NCBI GenBank assembly: GCA_016432265.1
Contig: CP066681.1
Coordinates: forward strand, 1,886,342 to 1,950,341
DNA length: 64,000 nt
DNA from: Micavibrio aeruginosavorus
GTDB taxonomy: Bacteria > Pseudomonadota > Alphaproteobacteria > Micavibrionales > Micavibrionaceae
Direction of reading: 5' to 3'
A program made the translations under genes and the position numbers. A model generated the notes under the pieces. The model had not been told where the DNA came from, ran no database searches, and saw nothing but the letters and a program-made list of their open reading frames with translations. Every line of letters begins with the position of its first letter. Within the stretch, counting starts at the first letter, position 1. Positions 9,321-17,179 of this stretch are shown piece by piece.

Positions 9321-9375
9321 ATCCGCACACACCCCCCGCACACTTATATATAGCATCTCTATGGACATTCGCTTC

Positions 9376-9540
9376 CGTGAACGTATCATTCCCCGACCCG
9401 CTAAAAATGGGTGTGTTATAGTGCGCACCATCAAAGTCGAGAAAACCATAATCCTTGTCATACTTTCTCAAAATGAAAGTATCCCCTTTATCGCTACCAA
9501 TAATGGACACAGGATCGCTAAAAGTATCGGTCAAGCCCGA
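9376..9540 (-). repeat. 165-bp repeat, copy B (RTX fragment behind the protease gene)
   Basis: Near-identical to 7278-7442 (three mismatches). Here it is an orphan fragment. Its upstream edge abuts the serralysin coding sequence at 9541 out of frame, and its downstream edge lies about 15 bases from leader L1. The RTX reading frame continues only to a stop near 9292, so it is a gene remnant or the product of a rearrangement. Confidence 0.95.
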
Positions 9541-10465
9541 TGGAACTAAAACGCCCCTCCCGCAAATCGATCTCCGCGCCAAACCCCAGCGAACTGAATC
9601 CAGACACATCAATGGTATCTATCCCGCCACCATCCCAGATCGTATATAGAAAAGCGCCATGCTGCTTGGCGCTGGCGAAGGCGCCGCCGTATATATCGTA
9701 AACGGTATCCTCCTTGCGCGTCTCGGTATTCACCCCGTATATGGCCTGAAGCGCCGCTATATCAAGCAGCTGCAAGCCGCCCGGCGTGAACTCCATACCG
9801 GGGGCGTAAGTCGATGTCATGATCGAATATTTATGGGAGTCCATATATGTGCCCTTCAGGCTTGTCGAACTTATATCCGCCAGGCCCATGGCGTGGGCCA
9901 GTTCGTGGAGCACCGTCAAATAGACTTTTGATCCGACAGTGGCATCTCCGGATTCCCAATCAGGCTGGCCATTTTGGTCGGTATCCATATCCTGATTGAA
10001 CCAGATATCGCCATAGCGGCCTTCCGGGTAGGAAGAACTCGGCGCCCAGTTATAGGCATAACCCCCGCCATGGGCGTTATTCTGAAACCCTGCATAGCTT
10101 ATATCCAGATTGCCGATTGTAATGTGAGAATCTGAAAGACCCCCCTGTTCGAACTTGACGTTTGCCACGCTGCCAAAGAAAACATCAAACTCTGTAAACG
10201 GCCCGGAGAGAAACGTATTGACAAGGCTTTCTTGAGTTTGAGAAAGCGGCTGTATCACAAACCCGCTTTCCAATATCTTGAATTCAGGATCACTTTCGTC
10301 ATAGTCAGGTGATATTTCATGGTCTGAATAATTCTGAAAGAACGAATACCTGAGGGTATAAAAACCGTCCCCATCCGCTACAACATACGTAGTGGGCAGT
10401 CTGCTGTTAATCTCCCCCGTCCAGTTGTACGAGCGAAGCAGTTTTGAATAATCATTCGATGACAT
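9518..10465 (-). CDS. serralysin-like (M10) metalloprotease, C-terminally truncated
   Basis: Zinc metalloprotease of the metzincin type. The active-site helix reads HELAHAMGLAD and a Met-turn YSIMTS follows about 20 residues later. The third zinc ligand is therefore Asp rather than the usual serralysin His. The start of the M10 C-terminal domain follows (IAALQAIYG, WDGGGIDTID, INLRE-like IDLREGRFSSIG). At that point the frame runs into the 165-bp RTX repeat in the wrong phase and stops after LDRYF, removing the calcium-binding RTX and secretion signal. 315 residues from ATG 10465 behind GGGGG; an upstream in-frame GTG at 10495 is less likely. It may still fold but lacks an obvious export signal; possibly a pseudogene. 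Confidence 0.75.
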   Translation of the reverse strand: MSSNDYSKLLRSYNWTGEINSRLPTTYVVADGDGFYTLRYSFFQNYSDHEISPDYDESDPEFKILESGFVIQPLSQTQESLVNTFLSGPFTEFDVFFGSVANVKFEQGGLSDSHITIGNLDISYAGFQNNAHGGGYAYNWAPSSSYPEGRYGDIWFNQDMDTDQNGQPDWESGDATVGSKVYLTVLHELAHAMGLADISSTSLKGTYMDSHKYSIMTSTYAPGMEFTPGGLQLLDIAALQAIYGVNTETRKEDTVYDIYGGAFASAKQHGAFLYTIWDGGGIDTIDVSGFSSLGFGAEIDLREGRFSSIGLDRYF

Positions 10466-10481
10466 CGTGTACCCCCAATTC

Positions 10482-11099
10482 TTAGTGAATTTCACCCCTG
10501 ATTCTTAATTGGCTACTTATTGCTGAGTTAACCCGGCGATTTAAGCCATCAGCCCGCCCTTCAATTTTAGTGGAATCATGAGCAATCGAAAAAACATCTC
10601 CCGATGTCATATATGTTCCAGCCCTATAGAAGCCGCCCCTAAACGTTACAGTGTTTAAATATGTCACTTTTCTTATGTCATAATTTTTTTTATCTATTTC
10701 TGCATTCTGCACAATAAAGGCATAGGCAATCAGATTACGTTCATCCCTAACCACACTATTATCATTATCGTAACGCCTTATAACCTTTATTTCCTTGCTC
10801 TTGGAACAAGGGGTCAAATAAGTCTGCATATAGGCCAGCACTTCCTTTTTAAGCGCCTCTTCACGCAACGGTTCCGACAACAGTTCAGGCTGCTCGGCCT
10901 TGTAGTCCCATAGAAGATAAATTTGTTTTACATCTTGGAAGATCGGCGTTATAGGGCCACCATGCGGACTTTCGCAAACGCCCTGAACGGGGACTTGAAC
11001 CTGTGGTTCTTGCGCATGGCAGCCGGCAGAAAGCCCCGCCGCACCTAAAATGACAATCCCGCCGACCAGACACGCTATTTTCTTACAATTAAACTTCAT
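10482..11099 (-). CDS. lipoprotein of unknown function
   Basis: 205 residues with a clear lipoprotein signal: basic start, hydrophobic stretch, lipobox LSAGC with the lipidated cysteine at residue 27. The mature part is soluble, with an EVLAYMQTYL-like helix, a basic RRYDND region and a C-terminal part rich in beta-type sequence (TVTFRGGFYRAGTYM). No family recognised. First gene after leader copy L2 and 16 bases before the protease gene, so probably co-transcribed. GAGAGG precedes two adjacent ATGs (11102, 11099). A serralysin inhibitor would be usual in such loci, but this protein is larger than the known inhibitors and I cannot support that. Confidence 0.65.
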   Translation of the reverse strand: MKFNCKKIACLVGGIVILGAAGLSAGCHAQEPQVQVPVQGVCESPHGGPITPIFQDVKQIYLLWDYKAEQPELLSEPLREEALKKEVLAYMQTYLTPCSKSKEIKVIRRYDNDNSVVRDERNLIAYAFIVQNAEIDKKNYDIRKVTYLNTVTFRGGFYRAGTYMTSGDVFSIAHDSTKIEGRADGLNRRVNSAISSQLRIRGEIH

Positions 11100-11320
11100 C
11101 ATCCTCTCACATCCGGGTTTGTGTTGCACTAACCGGATTATACCCCTATCAAAGAACCCCTTGCAGCCCCGTATTCTTAAAATTTCAGGTAATTTATCTA
11201 TTCTAGGTTGCGCCGCTTAATTTCGGGTTAACCCCCCGGATTCCCTACGGTTCCACGCCCGGCAACCCGATCCGCGGCGTTCCCGCTTTCTGTTTCACAC
11301 TTATATATATGTGTCTCTCT
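11100..11320 (-). promoter_or_regulatory. duplicated promoter/leader, copy L2
   Basis: Same order of elements as 9195-9365: CtrA-like TTAA-N7-TTAA (11217-11231), TATAAT (11137-11142), dyad ATCCGG/CCGGAT (11111-11138) and GAGAGG before ATGATG. The shared ACTTATATATA block near 11300 marks the outer edge of the duplication. About 60 extra GC-rich bases (roughly 11232-11290) are present only here. The rest of 11130-11468 holds no gene. Confidence 0.7.
11217..11231. promoter_or_regulatory. CtrA-like site (TTAA-N7-TTAA), L2
   Basis: TTAA at 11217-11220, seven bases, TTAA at 11228-11231, followed by CC. It lies 75 bp upstream of the TATAAT, close to the 68-bp distance in L1. Confidence 0.55.
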
Positions 11321-11468
11321 TATGCGCCTCTCTGCGGCCATGCGTGTCGCGCCGCGAAATATCCGGCGCTCATGTTACGCAGAACATCATATGCGCTCTC
11401 CCCGTATAGGGCTGGTTGAACAATGTCCCCTGGTGAAGGGCTGTTCCCGTATCCAGTGTCGCGTTCTC

Positions 11469-12569
11469 TTACACGTTAAATCTAAACAGCATAATATCTC
11501 CATCCTGCACGAGATATTCCTTGCCCTCTTGTCGCATCTTGCCAGCATCCTTGGCCTGTTGTTCGCCACCCAGCGCCCTGAAATCATCATAAGCGATAAC
11601 TTCAGCACGGATAAAACCGCGTTCGAAATCGGTATGGATGACGCCCGCGGCCTCAGGCGCTTTCGCCCCCTTGCGCACCGTCCACGCCCGCGCCTCCTTC
11701 GGCCCGACGGTGAAATAGGTTTGCAACCCGAGCAGTTTATAACCCTCACGGATAATCTTGTTCAGGCCTGGTTCGGTCAAACCAATGGTTTCCAGAAATT
11801 CTTTCTTTTCTTCATCAGTCGGCAGTTGGGCGATTTCGGATTCGATCGAGGCGGTAATAATCACGCTGCCCGCGCCTTGCACCTTGGCCATTTCCTCGGC
11901 CTTTTTTGTCCACTCGTTCCCGGAAGCGGCATCCTCTTCCATCACATTCAGAACATAGAGAACGGGTTTAGCCGACATCAGCGCCATCATCTTGAAAAGC
12001 TTTTTCTCGTCATCGGCGACCTCTACGGTGCGCGCCGGTTTCCCGGCCTCAAGCGCGGCCTTTACTTTCTCCAGAATAACCATCTGGATTTTGGCTTCTT
12101 TCTCACCCGATTTGGCCTTCTTTTCCACCGTCTTGATCTGACGTTCGACCGAGTCCATATCGGCCAGCATCAACTCGGTCTCGACGATCTCGGCATCGCG
12201 CACCGGATCGACTGAGCCCATGACGTGAATAATGTTCGGGTCGTCAAAGCAGCGCAGCACATGGATGATGGCATCTGTTTCGCGAATATTGGCCAAAAAC
12301 TGGTTGCCCAACCCCTCGCCCTTTGATGCCCCCTTGACCAGGCCGGCAATATCAACAAATTCAAGCTGGGTCGGAATGATCCTGGCCGAACCGCCCAGTT
12401 TTGCGATAATATCAAGCCGCGCATCTGGCAGCGCCACACGCCCCACGTTGGGTTCAATCGTGCAAAACGGGAAATTCGCCGCTTGCGCCGCCGCCGTGGC
12501 TGTAAGCGCATTAAACAGGGTCGATTTTCCCACATTCGGCAGACCGACAATACCGCAATTGAAACCCAT
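11469..12569 (-). CDS. ychF: redox-regulated ribosome-associated ATPase YchF (Obg family)
   Basis: Universally conserved Obg-family P-loop NTPase that prefers ATP, binds ribosomes and affects stress responses. 366 residues, typical length. The P-loop GLPNVGKST is at residues 9-17, switch II is DIAGLVKGASKGEGLG, the NxxE-type specificity motif is VLNVME near residue 205, and a C-terminal TGS-like domain (from about 280, TYFTVGPKEARAW) ends in DGDIMLFRFNV. Five bases downstream of pth on the same strand, the usual pth-ychF arrangement, likely one operon with rplY. Confidence 0.97.
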   Translation of the reverse strand: MGFNCGIVGLPNVGKSTLFNALTATAAAQAANFPFCTIEPNVGRVALPDARLDIIAKLGGSARIIPTQLEFVDIAGLVKGASKGEGLGNQFLANIRETDAIIHVLRCFDDPNIIHVMGSVDPVRDAEIVETELMLADMDSVERQIKTVEKKAKSGEKEAKIQMVILEKVKAALEAGKPARTVEVADDEKKLFKMMALMSAKPVLYVLNVMEEDAASGNEWTKKAEEMAKVQGAGSVIITASIESEIAQLPTDEEKKEFLETIGLTEPGLNKIIREGYKLLGLQTYFTVGPKEARAWTVRKGAKAPEAAGVIHTDFERGFIRAEVIAYDDFRALGGEQQAKDAGKMRQEGKEYLVQDGDIMLFRFNV

Positions 12570-12574
12570 AATTC

Positions 12575-13186
12575 TTACTCCTTTACATCCACAGACTGAG
12601 CGACCTTGCTCATAAATTCGTTATCTTTACCCTGCACCAGCAGCGGTGCATGAATACCTACGGATTCTATCAACGGTTTCAGCCAAATAGAGTCCGATTT
12701 TGAGAAATCGCCTAAAACATGGCCATGAACCAGCGCTCTATCACCCGGATGACCAATCCCCAAACGAACGCGCCAATAATCATTTGAGTTCAAATGATTA
12801 TCCATAGACCTTAAACCATTATGTCCGGCGTTGCCGCCGCCCTTTTTAGTACGGATTTTTCCAGTCGGCAGATCGAGCTCATCATGGAAGGCGACGATGT
12901 GCTCCAACGGAATTTTATAAAATTTTGCGGCTTCGCCCACAGATTGCCCTGAGTTATTCATATAGGTTTGCGGCTTCAGCAGGATAATTTTTTCACCCGC
13001 GATCCCCCCCTCGCTGAGCAGCCCCTGAAACTTCTTTTTGAAGGCGGGAAAGCCATGGGCAGCGGCAATCGCGTCCAGCGCCATGAACCCGATGTTATGG
13101 CGATTATGTTCGTATTTGTCGCCAGGGTTTCCCAACCCTACCAAAAGCCACATCGGCCCATAATCCTTTTTCAGAAAACCAAACAT
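12575..13186 (-). CDS. pth: peptidyl-tRNA hydrolase
   Basis: Cleaves peptidyl-tRNA released from stalled ribosomes, recycling tRNA. GLGNPG starts the fold at about residue 17. The catalytic region RHNIGF (His about 30), LLKPQTYMNNSG and FHDELDLP (catalytic Asp) are all present, followed by GGGNAGHNGL. 203 residues; about ten residues longer at the N-terminus than E. coli Pth, and a shorter start at the internal Met12 is possible. It lies between rplY and ychF, a conserved order in alphaproteobacteria. Confidence 0.96.
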   Translation of the reverse strand: MFGFLKKDYGPMWLLVGLGNPGDKYEHNRHNIGFMALDAIAAAHGFPAFKKKFQGLLSEGGIAGEKIILLKPQTYMNNSGQSVGEAAKFYKIPLEHIVAFHDELDLPTGKIRTKKGGGNAGHNGLRSMDNHLNSNDYWRVRLGIGHPGDRALVHGHVLGDFSKSDSIWLKPLIESVGIHAPLLVQGKDNEFMSKVAQSVDVKE

Positions 13187-13257
13187 GATTTCTTAAAGAA
13201 ACACAGGGGCGAAGATCACTCCGGCCCCTGTGCTTATGCAGTATAAGAAGCCTGCGA

Positions 13258-13944
13258 TTATTTCTTCGCAGCCGGAGCCTTCGCCGCAGTCGCCGTTGCC
13301 GCTGCTGCCGTCTTGGCACCCGCAGCCGGAGCTGCCGCTGCTGCCGCTGCCGCCGGAGCAGCTTCTTCTGCACCAGATGACTTCGGCGGGATAATCGACG
13401 CCAGAGCAAAGTCCGGATTATCATCAGCCATTTTCGCGCCCGCAGGCAGCTTCACATGGCTGATGGTGATCGTATCGTTGACTTTAAACGGCGTCAGATC
13501 GACTTCGATCGACTCAGGAATTTCCGTCGCACGGCAGATCATATCAAGGCTGTGGTGAGCAATGGTCAGAACACCTTTCTCCTTAATGCCCGGGCTGTTT
13601 TCATGATTGATGAAGTGAACCGGAACATTGACGTGCAGCGTCGTTTTCGGCGATACGCGCAGGAAGTCAACATGCTCGACAAGGTCGGTCACCGGGTGCA
13701 ATTGAACATCGCGGGCCAGAACCAGATTCTTTTCACCATCCACATTCAGTTCGCACAGATGCGTGAACATATGGCCTTTCTGCCATTCTTTCTGAATATC
13801 GTTTGCGCTGAAAGCGATCAGGACGGGGGTCTTGCTGTCCCCATAGATCACCCCAGGAAGCTTGCCTTCGCGGCGCAGCGCCCGAGCAATCCCCTTACCG
13901 GCTCGTTCTCTTTTTTCTGCCTTCACGGCATATTGTTTAGACAT
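13258..13944 (-). CDS. rplY: 50S ribosomal protein L25/general stress protein Ctc
   Basis: 5S rRNA-binding ribosomal protein of the long Ctc type, 228 residues. The L25 domain occupies about residues 4-95 (GVIYGD, VLARDVQLHPVTD, HVDFLRV), the beta-rich TL5 domain about 100-190 (GVLTIAHHSLDMICRA), then an Ala/Pro/Lys-rich tail of about 40 residues with low complexity. ATG 13944 (MSKQYAV) has AAGGA at good spacing; the in-frame TTG at 13959 is not needed. First gene of the rplY-pth-ychF group. Confidence 0.96.
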   Translation of the reverse strand: MSKQYAVKAEKRERAGKGIARALRREGKLPGVIYGDSKTPVLIAFSANDIQKEWQKGHMFTHLCELNVDGEKNLVLARDVQLHPVTDLVEHVDFLRVSPKTTLHVNVPVHFINHENSPGIKEKGVLTIAHHSLDMICRATEIPESIEVDLTPFKVNDTITISHVKLPAGAKMADDNPDFALASIIPPKSSGAEEAAPAAAAAAAAPAAGAKTAAAATATAAKAPAAKK

Positions 13945-14106
13945 GGTCTTATCCTTCAATAACGTTAAGACGACGAAGCGCCTCCAGGGGTGCGCTCCGG
14001 ACTGGCGCGAATAAACCAGAAAGAGCCTGAAAAGACAAGGATTTTAGAGAAACTCCAGGAAGAAAGGACAGCAGTGCCGCCCCAAATAATTTATTATGGA
14101 AATAAT

Positions 14107-15039
14107 CTAGACGAAGAGCTGAGAAATCGACTGTTCACCACTGATCCGGCGGATTGCCTCCGCCATCAGCGGTGCCACGGTTAGTTGCTCGATATTCGGT
14201 GAGTTTTGCACCGCTTCAGTCGCCGGGATGCTATCTGTGATATACAGTTTTTTGATCCTTGAATCGGCGATCTTCGCCACTGCCCCGCCCGAAAGCACAC
14301 CGTGCACAACATAAGAATAGACATCGGTCGCGCCATGCTCCATCAGCGCCGCCGCCGCGTTACACAAGGTACCGCCTGAATCGACGATATCATCGACCAT
14401 AATACAAACCTTGCCTTCAACTTCCCCGATCACGTGCATAACTTCAGACACGCCCGCCTGCTCCCGACGCTTATCAATGATCGCAAGCCCGCAATCAAGC
14501 TTCTTGGCAAAAGCGCGCGCTCGAACGACACCGCCGACATCTGGCGAAACCATGCACAGTTTCTGCTTGTCGAAATTCTTTTCAATGTGAGGCAGAAATA
14601 CAGGGGAAACAATCAGGTTATCGACCGGAATATCGAAGAACCCCTGTATCTGCCCGGCATGAAGCTCCATCGTCAGCACACGATCAACACCCGCCGCCGT
14701 AATCAGATTGGCCACGAGTTTGGCTGAAATGGGGGTTCTACCCCCGGTTTTACGATCCTGACGGGCATACCCGAAGTAAGGGATAACGGCTGTGATGCGG
14801 CGCGCCGACCCACGGCGCAACGCGTCAATAGTGATCAGCAGTTCCATCAGGTTATCGTTGGCGGGATAGCAGGTAGACTGCATCACGAAAACATCCTCGC
14901 CGCGCACATTCTCAAGTATTTCGGCAAAGACCTCCATATCTGAAAAGCGCTTGATGCTCGCCTTGGTCAGCGGGCAGTCGAGGTTTTGGGCGATGGCATC
15001 GGCCAGCGGTCTATTCGAGTTTCCGGCAATCAGCTTCAT
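14107..15039 (-). CDS. prs: ribose-phosphate pyrophosphokinase
   Basis: Makes PRPP from ribose 5-phosphate and ATP, feeding nucleotide, histidine and tryptophan synthesis. Conserved blocks: [11 protein letters not shown] at the N-terminus, [20 protein letters not shown] (ATP/regulatory region), DLHAG-like [12 protein letters not shown], and the PRPP loop [11 protein letters not shown] near residue 220. 310 residues from the ATG at 15039, which matches the usual MKLIAGNSN start; an ATG at 15075 would add 12 non-conserved residues. Monocistronic. Confidence 0.96.
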   Translation of the reverse strand: MKLIAGNSNRPLADAIAQNLDCPLTKASIKRFSDMEVFAEILENVRGEDVFVMQSTCYPANDNLMELLITIDALRRGSARRITAVIPYFGYARQDRKTGGRTPISAKLVANLITAAGVDRVLTMELHAGQIQGFFDIPVDNLIVSPVFLPHIEKNFDKQKLCMVSPDVGGVVRARAFAKKLDCGLAIIDKRREQAGVSEVMHVIGEVEGKVCIMVDDIVDSGGTLCNAAAALMEHGATDVYSYVVHGVLSGGAVAKIADSRIKKLYITDSIPATEAVQNSPNIEQLTVAPLMAEAIRRISGEQSISQLFV

Positions 15040-15137
15040 AAGCGGCTCGTTTTTAAGAATGGCTACGTGGGGCATCGGGCCTGACTCTAAAAAATAAGAA
15101 CTAGGGAATCAACCGCTTTCCGCAGTTTAAAGGGTTA

Positions 15138-15317
15138 TTAACCCCCACAGCGCAGGTGAAGGCTGTGGCATACATGGTTTTTAGCGTCGTGCGCCGCTAC
15201 AGCACCCGCCGGGCCACCAATCGTAGCAAGACCGGCAAAATAACCGCCCACCGTCACCAGACTGTTGAACAAAGTTCGCAATCCCGAATTTGAACCGCGT
15301 TTGTGATCCTGCGCCAT
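15138..15317 (-). CDS. small Gly/Ala-rich hypothetical protein
   Basis: 59-residue frame whose ATG at 15317 has a GGAGG at ideal spacing (the upstream in-frame ATG at 15329 is part of that site). Basic, glycine-rich N-terminus, a mildly hydrophobic middle (SLVTVGGYFAGLATIGGPAGAVAA) and two Cys and three His near the end (HVCHSLHLRC). No family recognised. The strong ribosome site and isolation between prs and pgeF support a real gene, but coding evidence is thin. Confidence 0.4.
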   Translation of the reverse strand: MAQDHKRGSNSGLRTLFNSLVTVGGYFAGLATIGGPAGAVAAHDAKNHVCHSLHLRCGG

Positions 15318-15361
15318 GAAAACCTCCATTGTTATATTTTATATCCCTATCCTATAGAAAA

Positions 15362-16147
15362 TCAGGGCCGTATCAAGATCGCCGACAACTGTCTTCCATA
15401 ATCCGGCTCATGCTTGTGGGTAGAACGTCGAAAACTGAAGAAATTCCCCTCTTCTGCACAGGTGTCACGCCCTAGAATTGCGATATCCCGAACCCCAGCC
15501 AGTTCGAGACGCCGCTGACAATAGGCCGGCAGATTGAACATCAAGTGCCCTGAACGTTCAGATGAGGCAAAGAAACGGATATTCTCCACCACCTGCTCTA
15601 TGAAAGGATTTTTAAAATCTTCCGACACTTCGTAACTGCTGGGCCCGATACAAGGGCCGATAACGGCTTTTAAAGTGGATTTTTCAGCCCCAAGACGCTC
15701 CATCGCCGCTACTGTATTTTCAAGCACGCCCTTAAGAGCGCCTCCCCAGCCGGCATGGGCTGCCCCTATCACGGGTCGCCCGTCTTTCTTCCTCCCTCTG
15801 AAAAGCACAGGGCCGCAATCAGCGGTAAGAACCCCGATCATCAAGCCCGGCGTTTCGGTAACCAGCGCATCGGCCTGCGGCCGGTTATTGAGGGCATCAT
15901 AAGGTTGATCGACCGTCAGGCATGTGGCGCTATGGATCTGGTGCAGGGTCAAAAGACGTTCAGGCCTGGAAGCAAATTCTTCCGCGACACGGGCGCGGTT
16001 TTCTATGATATTCTCAGGGTTATCCTGCGAGCCAACCCCGCAATTCAAGCTGGCATACAGACCTGTGCTGACCCCACCTGTCTTGCCGAAGAATCCATGG
16101 ATGACGCCCTCTTCCTTTAACAGATCGTGATTCAGACGCGTGATCAC
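15362..16147 (-). CDS. pgeF: peptidoglycan-editing factor PgeF / laccase-domain protein
   Basis: Multi-copper-oxidase-like domain protein of the YfiH/PgeF family, which removes mis-incorporated amino acids from peptidoglycan precursors and has purine-nucleoside activities in relatives. The metal-site residues are visible in HQIHS, LTADCGP and AAHAGWGG; the typical GFF-KTGGVS start and FFSFRR end are present. 261 residues. Start is a GTG at 16147, immediately after the midA stop (TGAGTG), so translation is coupled. Last gene of the hldD-lgt-midA-pgeF set. Confidence 0.93.
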   Translation of the reverse strand: MITRLNHDLLKEEGVIHGFFGKTGGVSTGLYASLNCGVGSQDNPENIIENRARVAEEFASRPERLLTLHQIHSATCLTVDQPYDALNNRPQADALVTETPGLMIGVLTADCGPVLFRGRKKDGRPVIGAAHAGWGGALKGVLENTVAAMERLGAEKSTLKAVIGPCIGPSSYEVSEDFKNPFIEQVVENIRFFASSERSGHLMFNLPAYCQRRLELAGVRDIAILGRDTCAEEGNFFSFRRSTHKHEPDYGRQLSAILIRP

Positions 16148-17179
16148 TCAAAACCCTCCGAGCTTCATGGCAGGGTCGTGGCAAAACGCCATCACCTTGA
16201 ACAAAGTTCCCATCTGATCAGCAGCCGTCAAACGCACATAACCCGACTGCAGATCCATTTTTTGTTCAGGGGTTGCGATCGCTTTTAGTTTTTCCAGACG
16301 CAGATTAATACCCATATTCATCAGGAACTCACGCTGCGTGATTGGGCCAAATAGGTTCATGCCGGGCAAATATCCACGCAAAGTATGAAAATCGACCAAC
16401 GCAGTCAGATCGGACTCCCCCGGCGTATCCAGCACAGACGCAAACTGGTGGTTCTTCACCGCCTGCAGCGTATCTCCTACATGCATCGGGTCGTCATAGC
16501 CGTAATCAATCAGCAACGCCGCCCCTTTTTGCTGCCCAATCAGGTTGGCCAGACGATTAACAAAGCTCAGCGCCTGCGGGCAGAATTCCTTGATCGCCCC
16601 TTCCGCTACGGGTAAATCAATATCAACGGGGATCAGGCCAAACGTCAGATTGCCGTCTTCAATCCCAATCACGCGCTCATGCCATTGCCCGTTGCGACAT
16701 TCGATCTGCCGTATAGGGAAGGCATCCAGCAACTCATTGGCAATAAAAATTACCGGCAGGGCCGGTAAACTATCGAGATCATCGTGCCAAAAAACCTGAT
16801 AGTCTTGCAGAATCTCTTCCTGACATTCCCTCAGACGCCTGCTAGTTTCAATCAGATGGATTTGAGCGGCTTGATGCAGACCATCAACACGCTGTGTTGC
16901 CCTCAATATATCTGCCATCAACGTGCCACGGCCCGGGCCTCCCTCGACCAGTTGAAACTGATCGGGCCGCCCCAGTTTGATCCACGTATCCGCCACCCAT
17001 ATTCCGATCAGTTCACCAAACATCTGCGATATATCGGGCGAGGTTATAAAATCGCCCGCGGCGCCAAACGGGTCGCAATTAGCATAGTAATCCCCGACAG
17101 CCAGCGTCATGAAGGTTTCCAGCTTCATTGGCCCGTTGAGGCCAATAGCATGCCTTATTTTTTCCTCAAGCCGGTTCAT
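16148..17179 (-). CDS. SAM-dependent methyltransferase, MidA/NDUFAF7 family
   Basis: Class I methyltransferase related to mitochondrial complex I assembly factor NDUFAF7, which dimethylates an arginine of NDUFS2; the bacterial role is probably similar (inference). Motifs: AAGDFITSPDISQMFGELIG, the SAM-binding VEGGPGRGTLMADILR near residue 78, and LLIDYGY. 343 residues. Starts inside the 3' end of lgt (14-bp overlap) and ends directly at pgeF, the standard alphaproteobacterial lgt-midA-pgeF order. Confidence 0.93.
   Translation of the reverse strand: MNRLEEKIRHAIGLNGPMKLETFMTLAVGDYYANCDPFGAAGDFITSPDISQMFGELIGIWVADTWIKLGRPDQFQLVEGGPGRGTLMADILRATQRVDGLHQAAQIHLIETSRRLRECQEEILQDYQVFWHDDLDSLPALPVIFIANELLDAFPIRQIECRNGQWHERVIGIEDGNLTFGLIPVDIDLPVAEGAIKEFCPQALSFVNRLANLIGQQKGAALLIDYGYDDPMHVGDTLQAVKNHQFASVLDTPGESDLTALVDFHTLRGYLPGMNLFGPITQREFLMNMGINLRLEKLKAIATPEQKMDLQSGYVRLTAADQMGTLFKVMAFCHDPAMKLGGF

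Larger units (their letters stand above)
9195..9365 (-). promoter_or_regulatory. duplicated promoter/leader, copy L1
   Basis: Promoter region for the membrane protein-RTX-add transcription unit. Reading leftward it has a TTAA-N7-TTAA site (9306-9320), a TATAAT -10 hexamer (9233-9238), a dyad with arms ATCCGGTT/AACCGGAT (9206-9234, inner arms CGTGT/ACACG) and GAGGGG ahead of ATGATG. All of these elements recur in the same order at 11100-11320. No clear -35 hexamer. Confidence 0.7.

Noticed and set aside
9292-9612. 106-residue minus-strand frame spanning the 165-bp repeat
   Set aside because: It is just the orphan RTX fragment read in its old frame plus non-coding leader; no start with a ribosome site. 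Recorded as a repeat instead.
11322-12215. 297-residue plus-strand frame
   Set aside because: Antisense to ychF; no domain and no coding support.
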